This document shows, one piece after another, positions 47,247-58,228 of a stretch of 64,000 bases of DNA; positions within the stretch are counted from its first letter, which is position 1, and every line of letters begins with the position of its first letter. Both the position numbers and the translations under genes were made by a program. This stretch comes from Basipetospora chlamydospora (taxonomy: Eukaryota; Ascomycota; Sordariomycetes; Microascales), in assembly GCA_001599675.1 (NCBI GenBank), contig BCHP01000002.1, forward strand, positions 1,005,921 to 1,069,920, written 5' to 3'. The notes under the pieces were generated by a model. The model was not told the DNA's origin and did not search any database. It saw nothing but the letters and a program-made list of their open reading frames with translations.

Positions 47247-48034
47247 CTACATCTGGCTCGTGGGGCTCGCCGCTGCCTTCCTCTGCACACGCATGGCCCC
47301 CGCGGCTTTCAGAGCCGTAAGCTCCCACGCCGCGACGCCGATGATGACGACCTCAAGCGGCACCAGCACCACCGAGAGGCCCACCCCCGCCCTGCTCTGC
47401 CTGCACAGCGTCCCGAAGTGCGGCCTCGTCGACATGGTCACCTGGCGCCACTGGCAGCTCCAGCTCTGCAGCGTGTCGACCGTGTCCGAGGCGTTGACAG
47501 CGTAGAAGAAGGACATGGCGATCAGGGCCGCGACGAGGGCGACGACGGGCGGGGCGAGGGCTGCGGCCGCGCTGAGTGAGGCTTGGTTGCGAAGCTGATG
47601 TTGGTTTTGTGCGTCAGTACATTGTAATCTTGAACTCTGAAGCAGTGGCCTTTCACTACTAGAAGCCGTGACCGGAATCCCTTCCTGGTAGCCGAGGGGG
47701 ACAAACTTACAGACTTGGCCCTCCCGAGGACGAGTGAAGCTCCATTGGCTACAACGACGATGGCGCCGCAGACTACCAGCGCAACCGTCGGCCGGATGTT
47801 GAAGCTGGCGGGCCATAGGGGCAGCAGGTAGTCGGCCGGCAGGTGGGTCGTCTGGTAGACGGCCAGGGCGTCGGCGGACGTGCCGAGGACGGTGATTCCC
47901 GCGAGGAGACCGAGTGCTGTGAGGGCCGTACGGGTGCTCTCGAGGATGCTGAGGGTCTTACCCTTGGACAGGGGAATCTCGTGGGAGTCGACCTCGAAGT
48001 CGGATGAGTTTACTTCGCGCTTGAGAGAAGACAT
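47247..48034 (-). CDS. Four-transmembrane fungal membrane protein, function unknown
   Basis: Exons complement(47711..48034, 47247..47594), 223 residues; intron GTAAGT...CATCAG with a tactgac branch. Four hydrophobic segments are seen: TALTALGLLAGITVLGTSAD, RPTVALVVCGAIVVVANGAS, ALAPPVVALVAALIAMSFFY and GLSVVLVPLEVVIIGVAAW. Between segments 3 and 4 lies SWSCQW...HFGTLC, a Trp/Cys loop common in fungal four-TM proteins and able to form a disulphide. The N-terminus is hydrophilic and cytosolic-looking (LKREVNSSDFEVDSHEIPLS). The topology is MARVEL-like, but I do not assign the family. Long flanking intergenic stretches are consistent with an accessory gene. Confidence 0.8.
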
Positions 48035-51000
48035 GGTGGCTTTCCGAATGCCGGAGAATTAGGCGACGATGACCTTGTTGGCAAAGGTGAGTACAGAAGA
48101 AGAGTGTCCTTGAACGCCCAAAGGGAGAACCGCTTTCGAATATGTATGAAATTATACAAGAAACGAAGACAAAATCTCGGCCAGCCCTAGATGAATAGGA
48201 GAGAAGATGAAAGCAATGGAAGGAAGTGAACAACACCTATAGACTCGCATGAAGAATTTCCAGAAAAGAGCTGGGGATTTAACGTCTCAAATATGATCTC
48301 CTCCATTGAATCCAGACCACCCAGTCCAGGCATCCCGCCCCAATATCAAAACTTCAAGGGTGGTTATCTGCAAAATGACGAGGGGACATGGATAGCCGCC
48401 CAGCTCGAGCACTTGGCGCTCCCTTCATCTCTGCATGTCCTGCATCTCGATTCCCGATCTGCCCCAGAAATATCCAGATTCAGCATGGTGGAGGGTATCA
48501 GAGGGCGCCAAAGCCGGCATCTCTGGGGTTCTTCACATGGATAGCCGCGCAGTGGCAGGCTCGCGGGGGAGGCGCGTCACCCAGATTGGCTGGCCGTCTT
48601 CGGATCACGGAGATGCCAGCGCTTAACCGCTGCGGAGGGCCAATGGCTCGCGCCAATCATGGGAAGCCAGGCCCAGGCGTCGCGACCACAAATAGCTGCC
48701 TCCTACGAAGCAATGATGGCCGCGGCCGGGTCTAGCGGCGAATGACGGGCGGCGGTTAAGTGAAGAGAGACCCGTGCTCCTAGATGGAGATTCTAACAAT
48801 GAAGTTGAAGATTCATTTCTAAGTTCCCGTTGTCCCGACGTGGCTCGGACTCGGAACTTGAAGAGCCCTCTGGCATAATCAAGCTGTGCGACCAGCCTGA
48901 GTGGGCCGGCGAGATTCGGTCATAATGGCACTGGGCACCTGTTATCGCTTGGCAGATCAATCATCTGCCGCTCACACCCGCGGCGTGACACTCTTCAAGT
49001 TCAGTTGTCAGCCCCGGTGACACCTGCCAGCTCACACAGCCCCAGCTAACCCGGCCTGTGAACTGAAACGTGACGATTCAACTTGTTCCGAGTCCCATGA
49101 TAAAGTCGGAATCCGGTGTCGTTGAGCAAGCAAGTCGCAGGACGTACGACTATCAGCACAGTGACAATCAGCAGCAGTGCCATGTGAATCAACGAACCCA
49201 CATTCGGACCCCGTTCCCTGCCCCCGCCCCAAAGTAGACCCGTTCGCGATAGGCCCAGGCGACGGACCCAGGTGCTGATGCAAGCACGGAGGTAGTGTCA
49301 ATGCGGGTTAGCATGACAGGGTTTCTCGCATCGCGCCATGCCTGTCATTACTTCGTACTTCTGTCGGCGTGCTACCTACGGAGTAGTGTTTTGCCAGCGT
49401 CAATCACGGACCATTTGAAGAGCCTTACCGATAATTACGAAAGTGCGAAAGTGCGAGTACTGCACAGCATAGAGTAGGACTGGGGCCCCGACAGCGTCGG
49501 TCGCGGGGTGTCGCTCCGGACATCCAGGCAGCCCATACTCGTCCCTGCTCGCAAACCAAGACCTTCGGATCAGAGCCCCGGGTGGAGATATCAACAGCCA
49601 TCATGATGGCTCCAATACCGAATATGAGGCTTACGCTGTCTCAACTCTGCTACGTGTAAGCTGATGTTGGATATCGCTTCTGTCGGGACTGTATCCGGAA
49701 CTTCGAGAACCGCCCCCCGCCCCCCCTTCTCCCCAATGATTGCTCACGGCCGACTCAAATTCTTCCAAAGCACGCGACCGATATTATCAGACGAACCGAG
49801 TGGTAGGAGACCGGGGATATTTTCTCGGGACTTTGAGGTTCAGTCCTCTCAGTCTCCACTGCGCAGCGGAGGCTAGGGAATATTTCCCAGGTTTGGTTCC
49901 GCTGCCCGGTTTACCCTGGGTGGGTTCAAATTCATGACTCGCACTCCCTCCCTAGACTCGAGAGTAGGTAATGAATTATTATGGGAATTACATACAAGCG
50001 CTTCCAATAGGATAAGACCTTGGGTCAGGAAGAAAAGAACAAAGTGTGGAAGCGATGTTCCAGAATATTCACGACTGTAGATGAGACGAACGATGAGCCT
50101 TGCGTCGCCTTTTCCCCCCCCTGCGTCTTACGTCTGATGTTGGATGTTTTTTTGGTGCCGTCCCCTGATGTAGCGTGGCCTCCACGCGCCACCCAGATGA
50201 GGCCCTCGTGGGAGCCAAGCCAATGTCTTCACCAGTTCCCCGGTACGAGAGTAATACAGTCTATACAATCTGTGGGTCGGAAACCTGCAAGGGCCATGTG
50301 TTTACGACCTCCATTGTATGGGGTATATGATCATCAATCCGTTCACAGTGTTCCTACTTTGGAAATCGGGGTCTTGTAATAGTGCTCCGGGAGCCGATGT
50401 CGATATAGGATATAGCCAGAACTCAGTCTTTGCTTCCATATTCCGTATGCTTTGGAAATGGTTGTCTGCGAGTATTACTGGCAGAGGTGTAGGGAATCTA
50501 CCTCCTACACGGGTTACAGTAGGCCAATCTCCGTGCTGCTCTCAGGCAGCAAGCAAGAAGGCGGGCGGCGACCAGGTTGACGTCGTTCTGGTATTAGCCC
50601 AACCAAGAAGGGCGCGCGGTGGCTTCGACCCCGACCCGGAGTAATCCGAGGGAGAGGGAGCTGCAGGAACACGGCGTTTCCAAGTGGCCAGCCCGGGGCC
50701 CATACGAGAGTGGGAGGGGGAGGACGCTATTACACCTTTCCCTTCATGAAACGTCCTCCTTGCGACGACGAATCCATCCGTATCAAATTTATCTTTCCTA
50801 CGCATGTACAAAGCCTGTGATGCAGGCAAGCTGTTGCAGGAAATGTCACCAGGGCTCCAGGAATTGGAACATCACTCCTACCAGAGTTGATCTCATCCCG
50901 ACTCCTGACCATCCGTCTTATCCCATGCTTTCATCATCCTCAGCGAGAGTTCGTGGGTGTCGAGCAGACGTTCGAATACGACCCTGGCCCATATGCACGA

Positions 51001-53185
51001 CTTCGGAGAGGCCTTCCGTCTCTGATGTTTTCTGCAGCAGTAAAACGTCTGCCGGCCCGCCTCTTATTGGCAAATTCCACCCAATGTAGTGAATAGCCCG
51101 AAGGAGTGTGTTCCTTTCCCATGTGCTAAGGGACTTCTCACTCTCATGGGGGAAGAAAGTATCCCGCCGGGGCCCCTCTCCTCTATCTTGTAAGATTGCA
51201 ACAATATCAGACTCCGTTGGCTGAGTCTGGTTCAATGAAAAGTGGCATCTTTTCCAGACGCAGAAAGAAGAAGGCGGTCTCGGGTCAGTGAGCTACGATG
51301 TAACGGGCACTTGGCTAGGCGAAGGGCAGCCCTGACCGCGGAGGCTCATCCAATGTCTGACCGTACCGGCTTCATCTTATCCTCGCCTTCTTTTGACAGG
51401 TACTGAACAGCAACTCGTGTAAGGTAGATCCTCCGCCGATGAAGCTGTAGTTGCAGGTCCTAGGCCACGTCAAGTTACAGGCCAGATCCGAACGAACCCC
51501 GTCCGAGCCCTCTCCCATTGATACTTGTCCTCGTCCCTCGTGGCCTGTGTTCGTCCGCAGTTGGAAGTCGCAAGCGGGCCATGACCGGACTGAACCGCTA
51601 AATATCGCTAGCTTTTCGTTTTGCCCCGAGTCATTAATGGTTCACAAGTTTGACTTAGCCGCTCCCAGAAGTCGGGGTTGGGTCCGCCACAATCCACGAC
51701 TGCCCGCCGCCAGCCGACCCTGCGAATACGTGAGCTGTTCCGTTTGTGAAGTGGGTGTATGTATTATCGTGATCGCTATCCCGTGGACTAATACAGCCAC
51801 GCCCTCCCTTCCCCAATCCCTTGTTCTATATCCCATCCTCGCTTCATTCCCGTTCATCCCTTGTCCTTCGTTCCGCTCCTCGTCGGGTTTCCCGGTGCTG
51901 GGACGGGGACTGCAAGTACGCAAGTTTCCCATTTCCACAATGCAAAACAAGATGCCCATAGTGCTAAATACATAGTACAGAGAGCCCTTTGATGCCATCT
52001 GGTGTGGCTCATTCCGGGTCGGCTCAGGTCCTTTCCGCGAAGGTGCACCGACCAGCGTGTCCTCGAGTCCTCTACTGCACACCGGGCGAAACACCTCGGA
52101 GCCGGGGTGTTTTGGTGATACACTGATGTGGGATTTTGGAGGTGGAGGTGGAGACGGCGTCATCAAAAGTTTGGTTTATTAGGGTGGGAGAGGGGGTGGA
52201 GGAGGTGGAGGAGGCGGAGGAGGTGGAGGAGGGTGCCTTCCTACGTAAAAGTGAAGTGTTTTTACAGTAAGAGTAGGTATTAGTCTTCTGATGAACAACT
52301 TGACTTCATGGTTCATGTTCACTTCTCATTTTCCTCGTCTCCTCCTTCCCGTTACTGGCTTCTTCTTTCCTCTTTTCTTTTTCTCTTTTTCTGTCGCTTC
52401 GAGGTGAATCTTTTTTTCTTTTGTTTTCATATTTTATTCCCCTTGTCTCGTGGTTTTTAGCTCCCGACGCCTGGCACTGGACCTGCTGTTGTGTTTCGCT
52501 TGTGCCAGCAGATGGTTCTCCCTTTTTGTTCTCTTGACGGTTCCAGCCTGCGCCGTCTGTTTCCGCCGTCTGTTTCCACCCACCCCACCAACGCTGCGTG
52601 GCACCGGAGATCATAAGTCTCCAATATCAAGAGTCCCGTCCGTCCCAGAGACAGTTCCCGGGAGCCGCTTCCAGATTCCAGATTCCAGATTTGCCATATA
52701 CCGCCGTTTGGAGGGGCACCCGGAACATGTGAAGCCTGGGACCCATAAGTCAATCTCGACTGCCGCCCACTCACTTACTGTCCCTACCGCCGTTTGCACT
52801 GCTCGTCTCACCCAAACCCACATACACACCACGCCCTCCCTAATACAGAGTCGCTCCCTACTCTCTCGTCCCTTTTAGCCTCTGCTCCTTGCTTCTTGAA
52901 CCCCGATTCTCTGTGTACCAGAGGACACTAGCAAAGAGGCTAATCCCATAGTCCATTCGATACCAAATATCTTACAAGCTCGTTTCTGTTTTTTTTATAT
53001 AAGTTCCTCTTCCTCTTCCATGACCACTTCTAGAGGCCCACTCCCGACGGATGCCCCTGGGCTCTACGCAGGAAGCTAGAAGCTAGACAACACAAGCCAG
53101 GCACCTGGACGACCGGAAGCCCGAATCATCCATGTTCAGTCTGTCTCAGGATCAACCCTACTCTACAACTTAGGTCGTCGAGAGG
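48035..53185. other. 5.1 kb gene desert
   Basis: The longest gene-free stretch in the window. Open frames here are short, overlap in several frames and have no domain or splice support. It contains a TACGGAGTA copy (49377-49385), a G/A-rich block (52181-52235), T/C-rich sequence at 52310-52440 and a triplicated ccagatt (52671-52691). No terminal repeats, transposase fragments, RNA-gene cloverleaf or strong TpA-rich RIP signature was seen by eye. The last ~800 bp probably include the promoter and leader of the 2EXR gene. Confidence 0.5.
52181..52235 (+). repeat. GGTGGAGGA-type G/A-rich low-complexity block
   Basis: Many runs of two or more G separated by A or T (GGTGGAGGAGGTGGAGGAGG and variants), giving enough G-tracts for a four-stranded G structure on the plus strand. 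A related short run precedes it at about 52136-52152. It lies about 950 bp before the 2EXR gene. Confidence 0.85.
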
Positions 53186-54211
53186 ATGCCGCAGCCAGAG
53201 AAGATATTTGTAAGTCTGTCCTCGCCTGCCGTTGCCCGCACCTACGAACATCAGCAACATCTATCCTCCACACCAAACTTGTTACCCCTCCTCACCATCT
53301 GCATGCAGGTTCTATCCTGCTTTCCCCTTCCCCTCCTCCCCCGTCGCCATGCACTATCATTGTTCCTACCGAGGAATCCCATTCAAAAGTACACCATGAT
53401 GAACGAGGGTTGGGAGACGTCTTCCCTCAGGCTAACACTGGACGCAAAAAAAAAAAAGCACCACTTCTCCAAGCTTCCAGTGGAGCTTCGCCTAACCATC
53501 TGGGACCTCAACCTCGGCCACCCGCGCCTCGTCCCCATCCAACTCGACGCCGCTTCCCCGTCCGAGTCGGCCTCGTCTGCCCGGAGCGAGCCGAGTCGTC
53601 GACAGGCCAGCCCACCCCCGGCCCCACCCCAATGCACCTCCCCCGCCGCGCCGCCCGCAAACCTCCACGTCTGCCGCGAGTCCCGCGCCGAGGCCCTGAA
53701 GCGATACAATCTCTCGTTCGGCCTGTACCGGCTTCCGGGGAGGATCTACTTCAACCCGGAGACGGATATGCTGTATTTTGGTCAGCGTGAGGGGTACGGC
53801 GCGTCGGAGGCGCAGTTCCGCACCGTCCTTTCGCTCGGAGCGGCGGAGGACTTCGCGCGCGTTCGGCGGCTGGCCGTTAGCGAAGAGGTCTTCGGACTGG
53901 GGTGCAAGTGCGTCATGGCGGACATGCTGTGCCTCGTGCGGGAGCGCATGCCTGGTGTGAAGGATATGTTCTTCGTGCTGAGGGAGGAGGGCAGTCACGG
54001 TGGCCTGGGAGGGGGGAACGGACAGGGGTCACGCGCGTGCGACTCCGGGGTGGAGGTTGTGCTAGTGGACGCCGACTGCAGTGAGAGGACGGCGCTGCTG
54101 GAACACCAGGTTGAGGCGGCCATGCAGATCATCTCCCAGACGCACCCGGAGTGGAGGCCGACGTGCAGGGTCGTGGAGCAGAGGGTTCTGACGAGGAGGA
54201 GGTCACCTTGA
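53186..54211 (+). CDS. 2EXR-domain protein
   Basis: Fungal protein of the large, functionally undefined 2EXR group (F-box-like start FxxLPxELRxxIW). Exons 53186..53209 and 53459..54211 give 258 residues: MPQPEKIF joins HHFSKLPVELRLTIWDLNLG, the canonical opening. The donor is GTAAGT and the branch gctaac lies 26 bp before the acceptor, but the acceptor AG follows twelve A residues with no pyrimidine tract. The intron is 249 bp and in frame, so an unspliced reading (or a start at the MMNEGWETS Met at 53398) is also open. After the 2EXR motif and a Pro/Ser-rich insert comes LHVCRESRAEALKRYNLSFG, then RIYFNPETDMLYFG, the second family signature. A mixed alpha/beta remainder ends in basic RVLTRRRSP. 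Role not known; such genes are often accessory and variable. Confidence 0.75.
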   Translation: MPQPEKIFVSLSSPAVARTYEHQQHLSSTPNLLPLLTICMQVLSCFPLPLLPRRHALSLFLPRNPIQKYTMMNEGWETSSLRLTLDAKKKKHHFSKLPVELRLTIWDLNLGHPRLVPIQLDAASPSESASSARSEPSRRQASPPPAPPQCTSPAAPPANLHVCRESRAEALKRYNLSFGLYRLPGRIYFNPETDMLYFGQREGYGASEAQFRTVLSLGAAEDFARVRRLAVSEEVFGLGCKCVMADMLCLVRERMPGVKDMFFVLREEGSHGGLGGGNGQGSRACDSGVEVVLVDADCSERTALLEHQVEAAMQIISQTHPEWRPTCRVVEQRVLTRRRSP

Positions 54212-56617
54212 GAAGGCGTGGAGGCGTGGGCGGGCGCAGTATTGTGCGTCTAGGGTTTCTTTCCCGAAGGTTTCCCGACGGCTACCCGCATGCGTCCCGT
54301 CATCAGAGGAAGCGGGAGCGGGCCCATTTCGTGCACCTTTTCTTTGTACGCACGCCGTGCTGTTCTGTTTGTCGAAACTACGTTGGGCCCGTTGGGATGT
54401 TGTCAGACACGCCACGTTGTTTTTTCTCCGGCGAGTATGTTTGTCTTTTGTTTCCTTTTCCCCCTTCTCCTTTTTTTTTTTCCCTTCGCTTGTGTCCTCT
54501 TTCATAGACTTCTCAGGGGAACTGGATGGGAGTTGGCTGGCCGGCTGCACTGCTCTCTACGTTTGTCGTGTACGAGTGGCTTTTCGGGGGAACAAGCGGG
54601 TAGGGGATCTCAGGGCAGGGCTGCTTTTCATGGAGGGAAGATTGGTGTCTTGTGTGTTTTCCCCAAGATTCCAGGGCAGGGCATGTGGGCAGTTTGACGG
54701 GAGTTTGGAGGCATCCATGCCCACCTTTCACTCGTACTGACTTCCTGCCCTGATATGTTTGGAGGAGGGAAAGCCAACGGAGTTTCTGCACCATTGTCGG
54801 TCGACTGCGTAACTGTTCCGTACGCATGCTGTATTGTAAATCTAGATAGATCCACGAGTTTATGAAAAAAAAACGGCCGCACTATGAGCCATGACTGTTC
54901 AGTTATCAGTCTCTCCTCTGTGGCACTCTCTGCTCGCTCTGTGTTGAGAGCACAACACTTTAGAGCCGGCGTTCAAATGCCCCGTCCGAGGCGCCAGGGG
55001 TCGTGGTCGGTCATCCATGCAATGCATGCTCAGGGCGTGCTCTGTGGCGTCGCAAGCAAATGAGGGGCCGGAATTGGAAAATGGCGTCCAGGGAAGCACG
55101 TCATTGGTTCAACTGAGGTCTGAAGCTACACTAATAGTGTCCCTGCGCACCGCACCGCTGGGGGGACCTCGGCTCTGGACCTGCGGCTTATGAAGGCCGT
55201 TCAGAGGCTCACCTCACCGAGACGGTATAAGACTATCGTAAAGAGACAAACTCCCTAATAGCGACGTGCTTCTTTTCCTAGATGCCCCATGCCAGCGTTG
55301 GCAGTCGGCACGTTTGTGTACGAAGAATCCCGTGTGGATGGCGTACTCTTACTTCGTAATGGACTCCGTATATGCATATCGTACACTTACGGAACAAGTT
55401 CATCATGAAACCCGACCTGCAGCGTCACAACTTGCGAACAGTAGCGTCGGGGCACGACGAGTAGGTATGTATGTCTGTATGTATGTATCGTATTGCCGAG
55501 GAGAGCGAATTGGTTTGGTACGAGCATGGAGCAATAAATGGCTGGGGGGGTTGCGAGTTAGTGCTGGGGCTATGTGGGCTTCATACCTATTCATAGTTGG
55601 TCTATGTAGATCAAGAAAACCGAGTCTTATTAATACTTATTAACAGAGTAGGAGGAGCGCGACGATGACATCAGAGGGGCAGACCCGCCAAACTCACGCA
55701 ACACGCAAGCAAGCATTCAGAACACACCTATCCGTAGATTCGAATCCAATAGGGCAGGAACAACTTGAAGACCAGATTCCACTTCGGTCCCTGGGTGTTG
55801 ACTTTACACTAACTCTTGGTTCACCGAGGGTAGGTGCAAGCGTCACGGTACATACAGTAGCGTATACTCTACGAGTAAGTTCTGTAGAGAACTGCATTGT
55901 CATCAATTGAGCTTGATTGCCCCCATGTCAAACCGGATCTATGCTCGGTCTCACCGCTTCGAGTACGGAGCTACTATTAGCTACCATACCCTACCAGTCT
56001 CCAGGCTACTGCTTCCCTTGCTAGCTTCATCACCCGTACGGAATACCGTGACCCATAGCATCCCCCCCCCCCCCCCCCCCNNNNNNNNNNNNNNNNNNNN
56101 NNNNNNNNNNNNNNNNNNNNNNNNNNNNNNNNNNNNNNNNNNNNNNNNNNNNNNNNNNNNNNNNNNNNNNNNNNNNNNNNNNNNNNNNNNNNNNNNNNNN
56201 NNNNNNNNNNCCCCCCCCCCACATCTACGGAGTAACATCCCTGGCTGACTCAACTCCACGCATTACGCCCTTCTCCGCCAGCCTCAGCTGATAGGAGTTG
56301 ATGTGGTTTGTAGTACGGATACATGTCGAGCTTCAAGTTCTTGGGACTCTACAAGCATAACTGTGACTGACGAGAAAAGGGAAGACGGTTTTCGACTTCG
56401 TCCTACGACCCAACTCCCCACCCCACGCCTCCGAAGAGGTCTCACCAACTGCCAAAGCTCCATCTTAGCTATCAACACAAGCCATAGAGCTACCATCCTA
56501 CCCCCTTCCTCAACCCAATTGATCCCGGCGCAAGTCCTCCAGCCTCAATTGCTTTCCCTTTCTCGCCCATCCAGACTCTAGGAAGAAGACGAAGCCAATT
56601 GCCTCCCATAAGAAGCC
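54212..56617. other. Intergenic region with an assembly gap
   Basis: About 2.4 kb between the 2EXR gene and the acid phosphatase gene. It contains the N-gap at 56081-56210, a TACGGAGTA copy at 56226-56234 just beyond it, and several tagg/gtac-rich stretches at 55440-55500. No gene is supported, though the gap hides 130 annotated bases of possibly wrong length. Confidence 0.45.
56062..56220. other. Assembly gap flanked by C homopolymers
   Basis: Nineteen C residues (56062-56080), 130 N (56081-56210), then ten C residues (56211-56220). The flanks suggest the unresolved sequence is a long C/G homopolymer or a C-rich repeat; the N count is a scaffold estimate. Confidence 0.99.
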
Positions 56618-58228
56618 ATGTCCAGCATCACGCCCCGCGAGCCTTACACGGCCAGCGAGCTCAAGACCCTCTACCCCTCGAGCCTCGCCCTCCGCCAGGT
56701 CCAGGTCTTCCTCCGTCATGGTGAGCGAACCCCCATAACTTGGCGCTTCGGCAATGCCGGCATCCCTGAGTTTTGGCCCTACTGCCGCCACGTCGACAAC
56801 CTCCGCGACACCGTTCTCAACAGCAAGACGGGCGACTTCACCAACTTCCAGTGGAGGCGCCATCTCGAGACCTTTGCCTCGGACGACGACGACTCCCCGA
56901 CCCTCGCCAGGGGTCCCCTCGGCGGCCACCGCCACATCTGCGACTACGGCGCCCTCACCGACGAGGGCCGCCGGTCCACCCACGCCCTGGGCGCCCGTCT
57001 GCGCAACCTCTACGTGAACCAGCTGGGCTTCCTCCCAGAGACCATCCGGGACATGGACCAGATGTACCTGCGCGCCACCCCGATTCCCCGAGCCCTCGAG
57101 TCCCTCCAGCAGGCCTTCCTGGGCCTCTACCCGGAGGAGAGGCGCGACCCCGCCCTCCCCACCCCGACCATCGTCTCGCGCTCCCCGCCTCGCGAGACCC
57201 TCTACCCCAACGACCTGCACTGCCGCCGCCTGGCCCATCTCGCCCGCGCATTCTCCAAGCGCGCCGCCGCCCGCTGGGACCGGACCCCGGAGATGGAGTA
57301 CGTCAACTCCAAGATCGCCCGGTACATGCCCGAGGACAGCCCGCGCGTGGCCGTCGACTCCCGCCCCTCCCTCGTCGGAATCTACGACTCGATAAACTCC
57401 ACCCTGGCCCACGGCCCCGCCACGCGCCTGCCCGACGCCTTCTACGACCCCAAGGTGCAGGAGATCCTCGGCAAGATCGCCGTGGACGAGTGGTTCGCCG
57501 GCTACTTCGAATCCAACGAGTACCGCAAGCTGGGCATCGGCCCGCTCCTGGGCGACGTGGTACAGCGCATGGTCGTCTCCGCCGAGGAGAGCTCCAAGGG
57601 CGAGGCCCAAGCCTTAGCCTCTGGGTCCCGGGCCGTCAAGTTCGGCATCAGTGGGTGCCACGACACCACCCTCGCCGCCACGCTCGCGAGCATAGGCGGG
57701 AGGGCCGCCCTGACGAGGTGGCCCTTCTTCACGAGTCACATCGCCTTCGAGCTCTTCTCCACAAAAGAGGGCGCCGAGAAGACGACCCCCGCCGAGGGCC
57801 AGAACAAGACCGTCGCCAAGGCCGCGAAGCCCATCGGGAGGTCCTCGTCGCAGGATCCGGACTGGGACCCCAAGAACGAGGAGGCCATGAAGGGGTGGTA
57901 CGTGCGCGTGAGGTACAACGACGAGCCCATCGTCATCCCGGGTTGCAGGAAGCCCGGGAACCACCTCGACAGCGACGTGAGCTTCTGCACACTGGTAAGT
58001 TCTTTTACCTCCAGCTCATCGCGGGAGAAGGGTGCCCTTTTAGAATCCACCGCCCGCACCGCCCCGCCCCGCGCACGCCGCTCAAAATGACTTACTTACC
58101 GATGGTATCTCTAGTCCGCCTTCAAGTCCATCGTCGACAAGTTCACGCCGGATAACTGGAGGCGCGCATGCCACGCCGACATCGAGGCCCCGGCCATCCC
58201 TGACGAGCCTGAGACCGCCGGATACTAA
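56618..58228 (+). CDS. Histidine acid phosphatase (non-secreted form)
   Basis: Two-step phosphohydrolase of the histidine phosphatase superfamily, branch 2. Exons 56618..57994 and 58115..58228 give 496 residues; intron GTAAGT...CTCTAG. The catalytic RHGERTP is at residues 33-39, inside VQVFLRHGERTPITWRFGN. The proton-donor pair is in SGCHDTT (His348, Asp349). Further features are GALTDEGRRSTHALGARLR and YLRATPIPRALESLQQAFLG, typical of the acid phosphatase 6-like group. There is no signal peptide before the RHG motif, unlike secreted phytases and PHO5-type enzymes, so it probably acts inside the cell. The C-terminal part has an insert with Lys/Ser-rich linker (KAAKPIGRSSSQDPDWD) before WYVRVRYNDEPIVIPGC. 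The substrate is not deducible. Confidence 0.93.

Noticed and set aside
56510..57610. 366-codon antisense frame across the acid phosphatase gene
   Set aside because: Shadow of GC-rich codons in the phosphatase exon; the sense strand has the RHGERTP and HD motifs.
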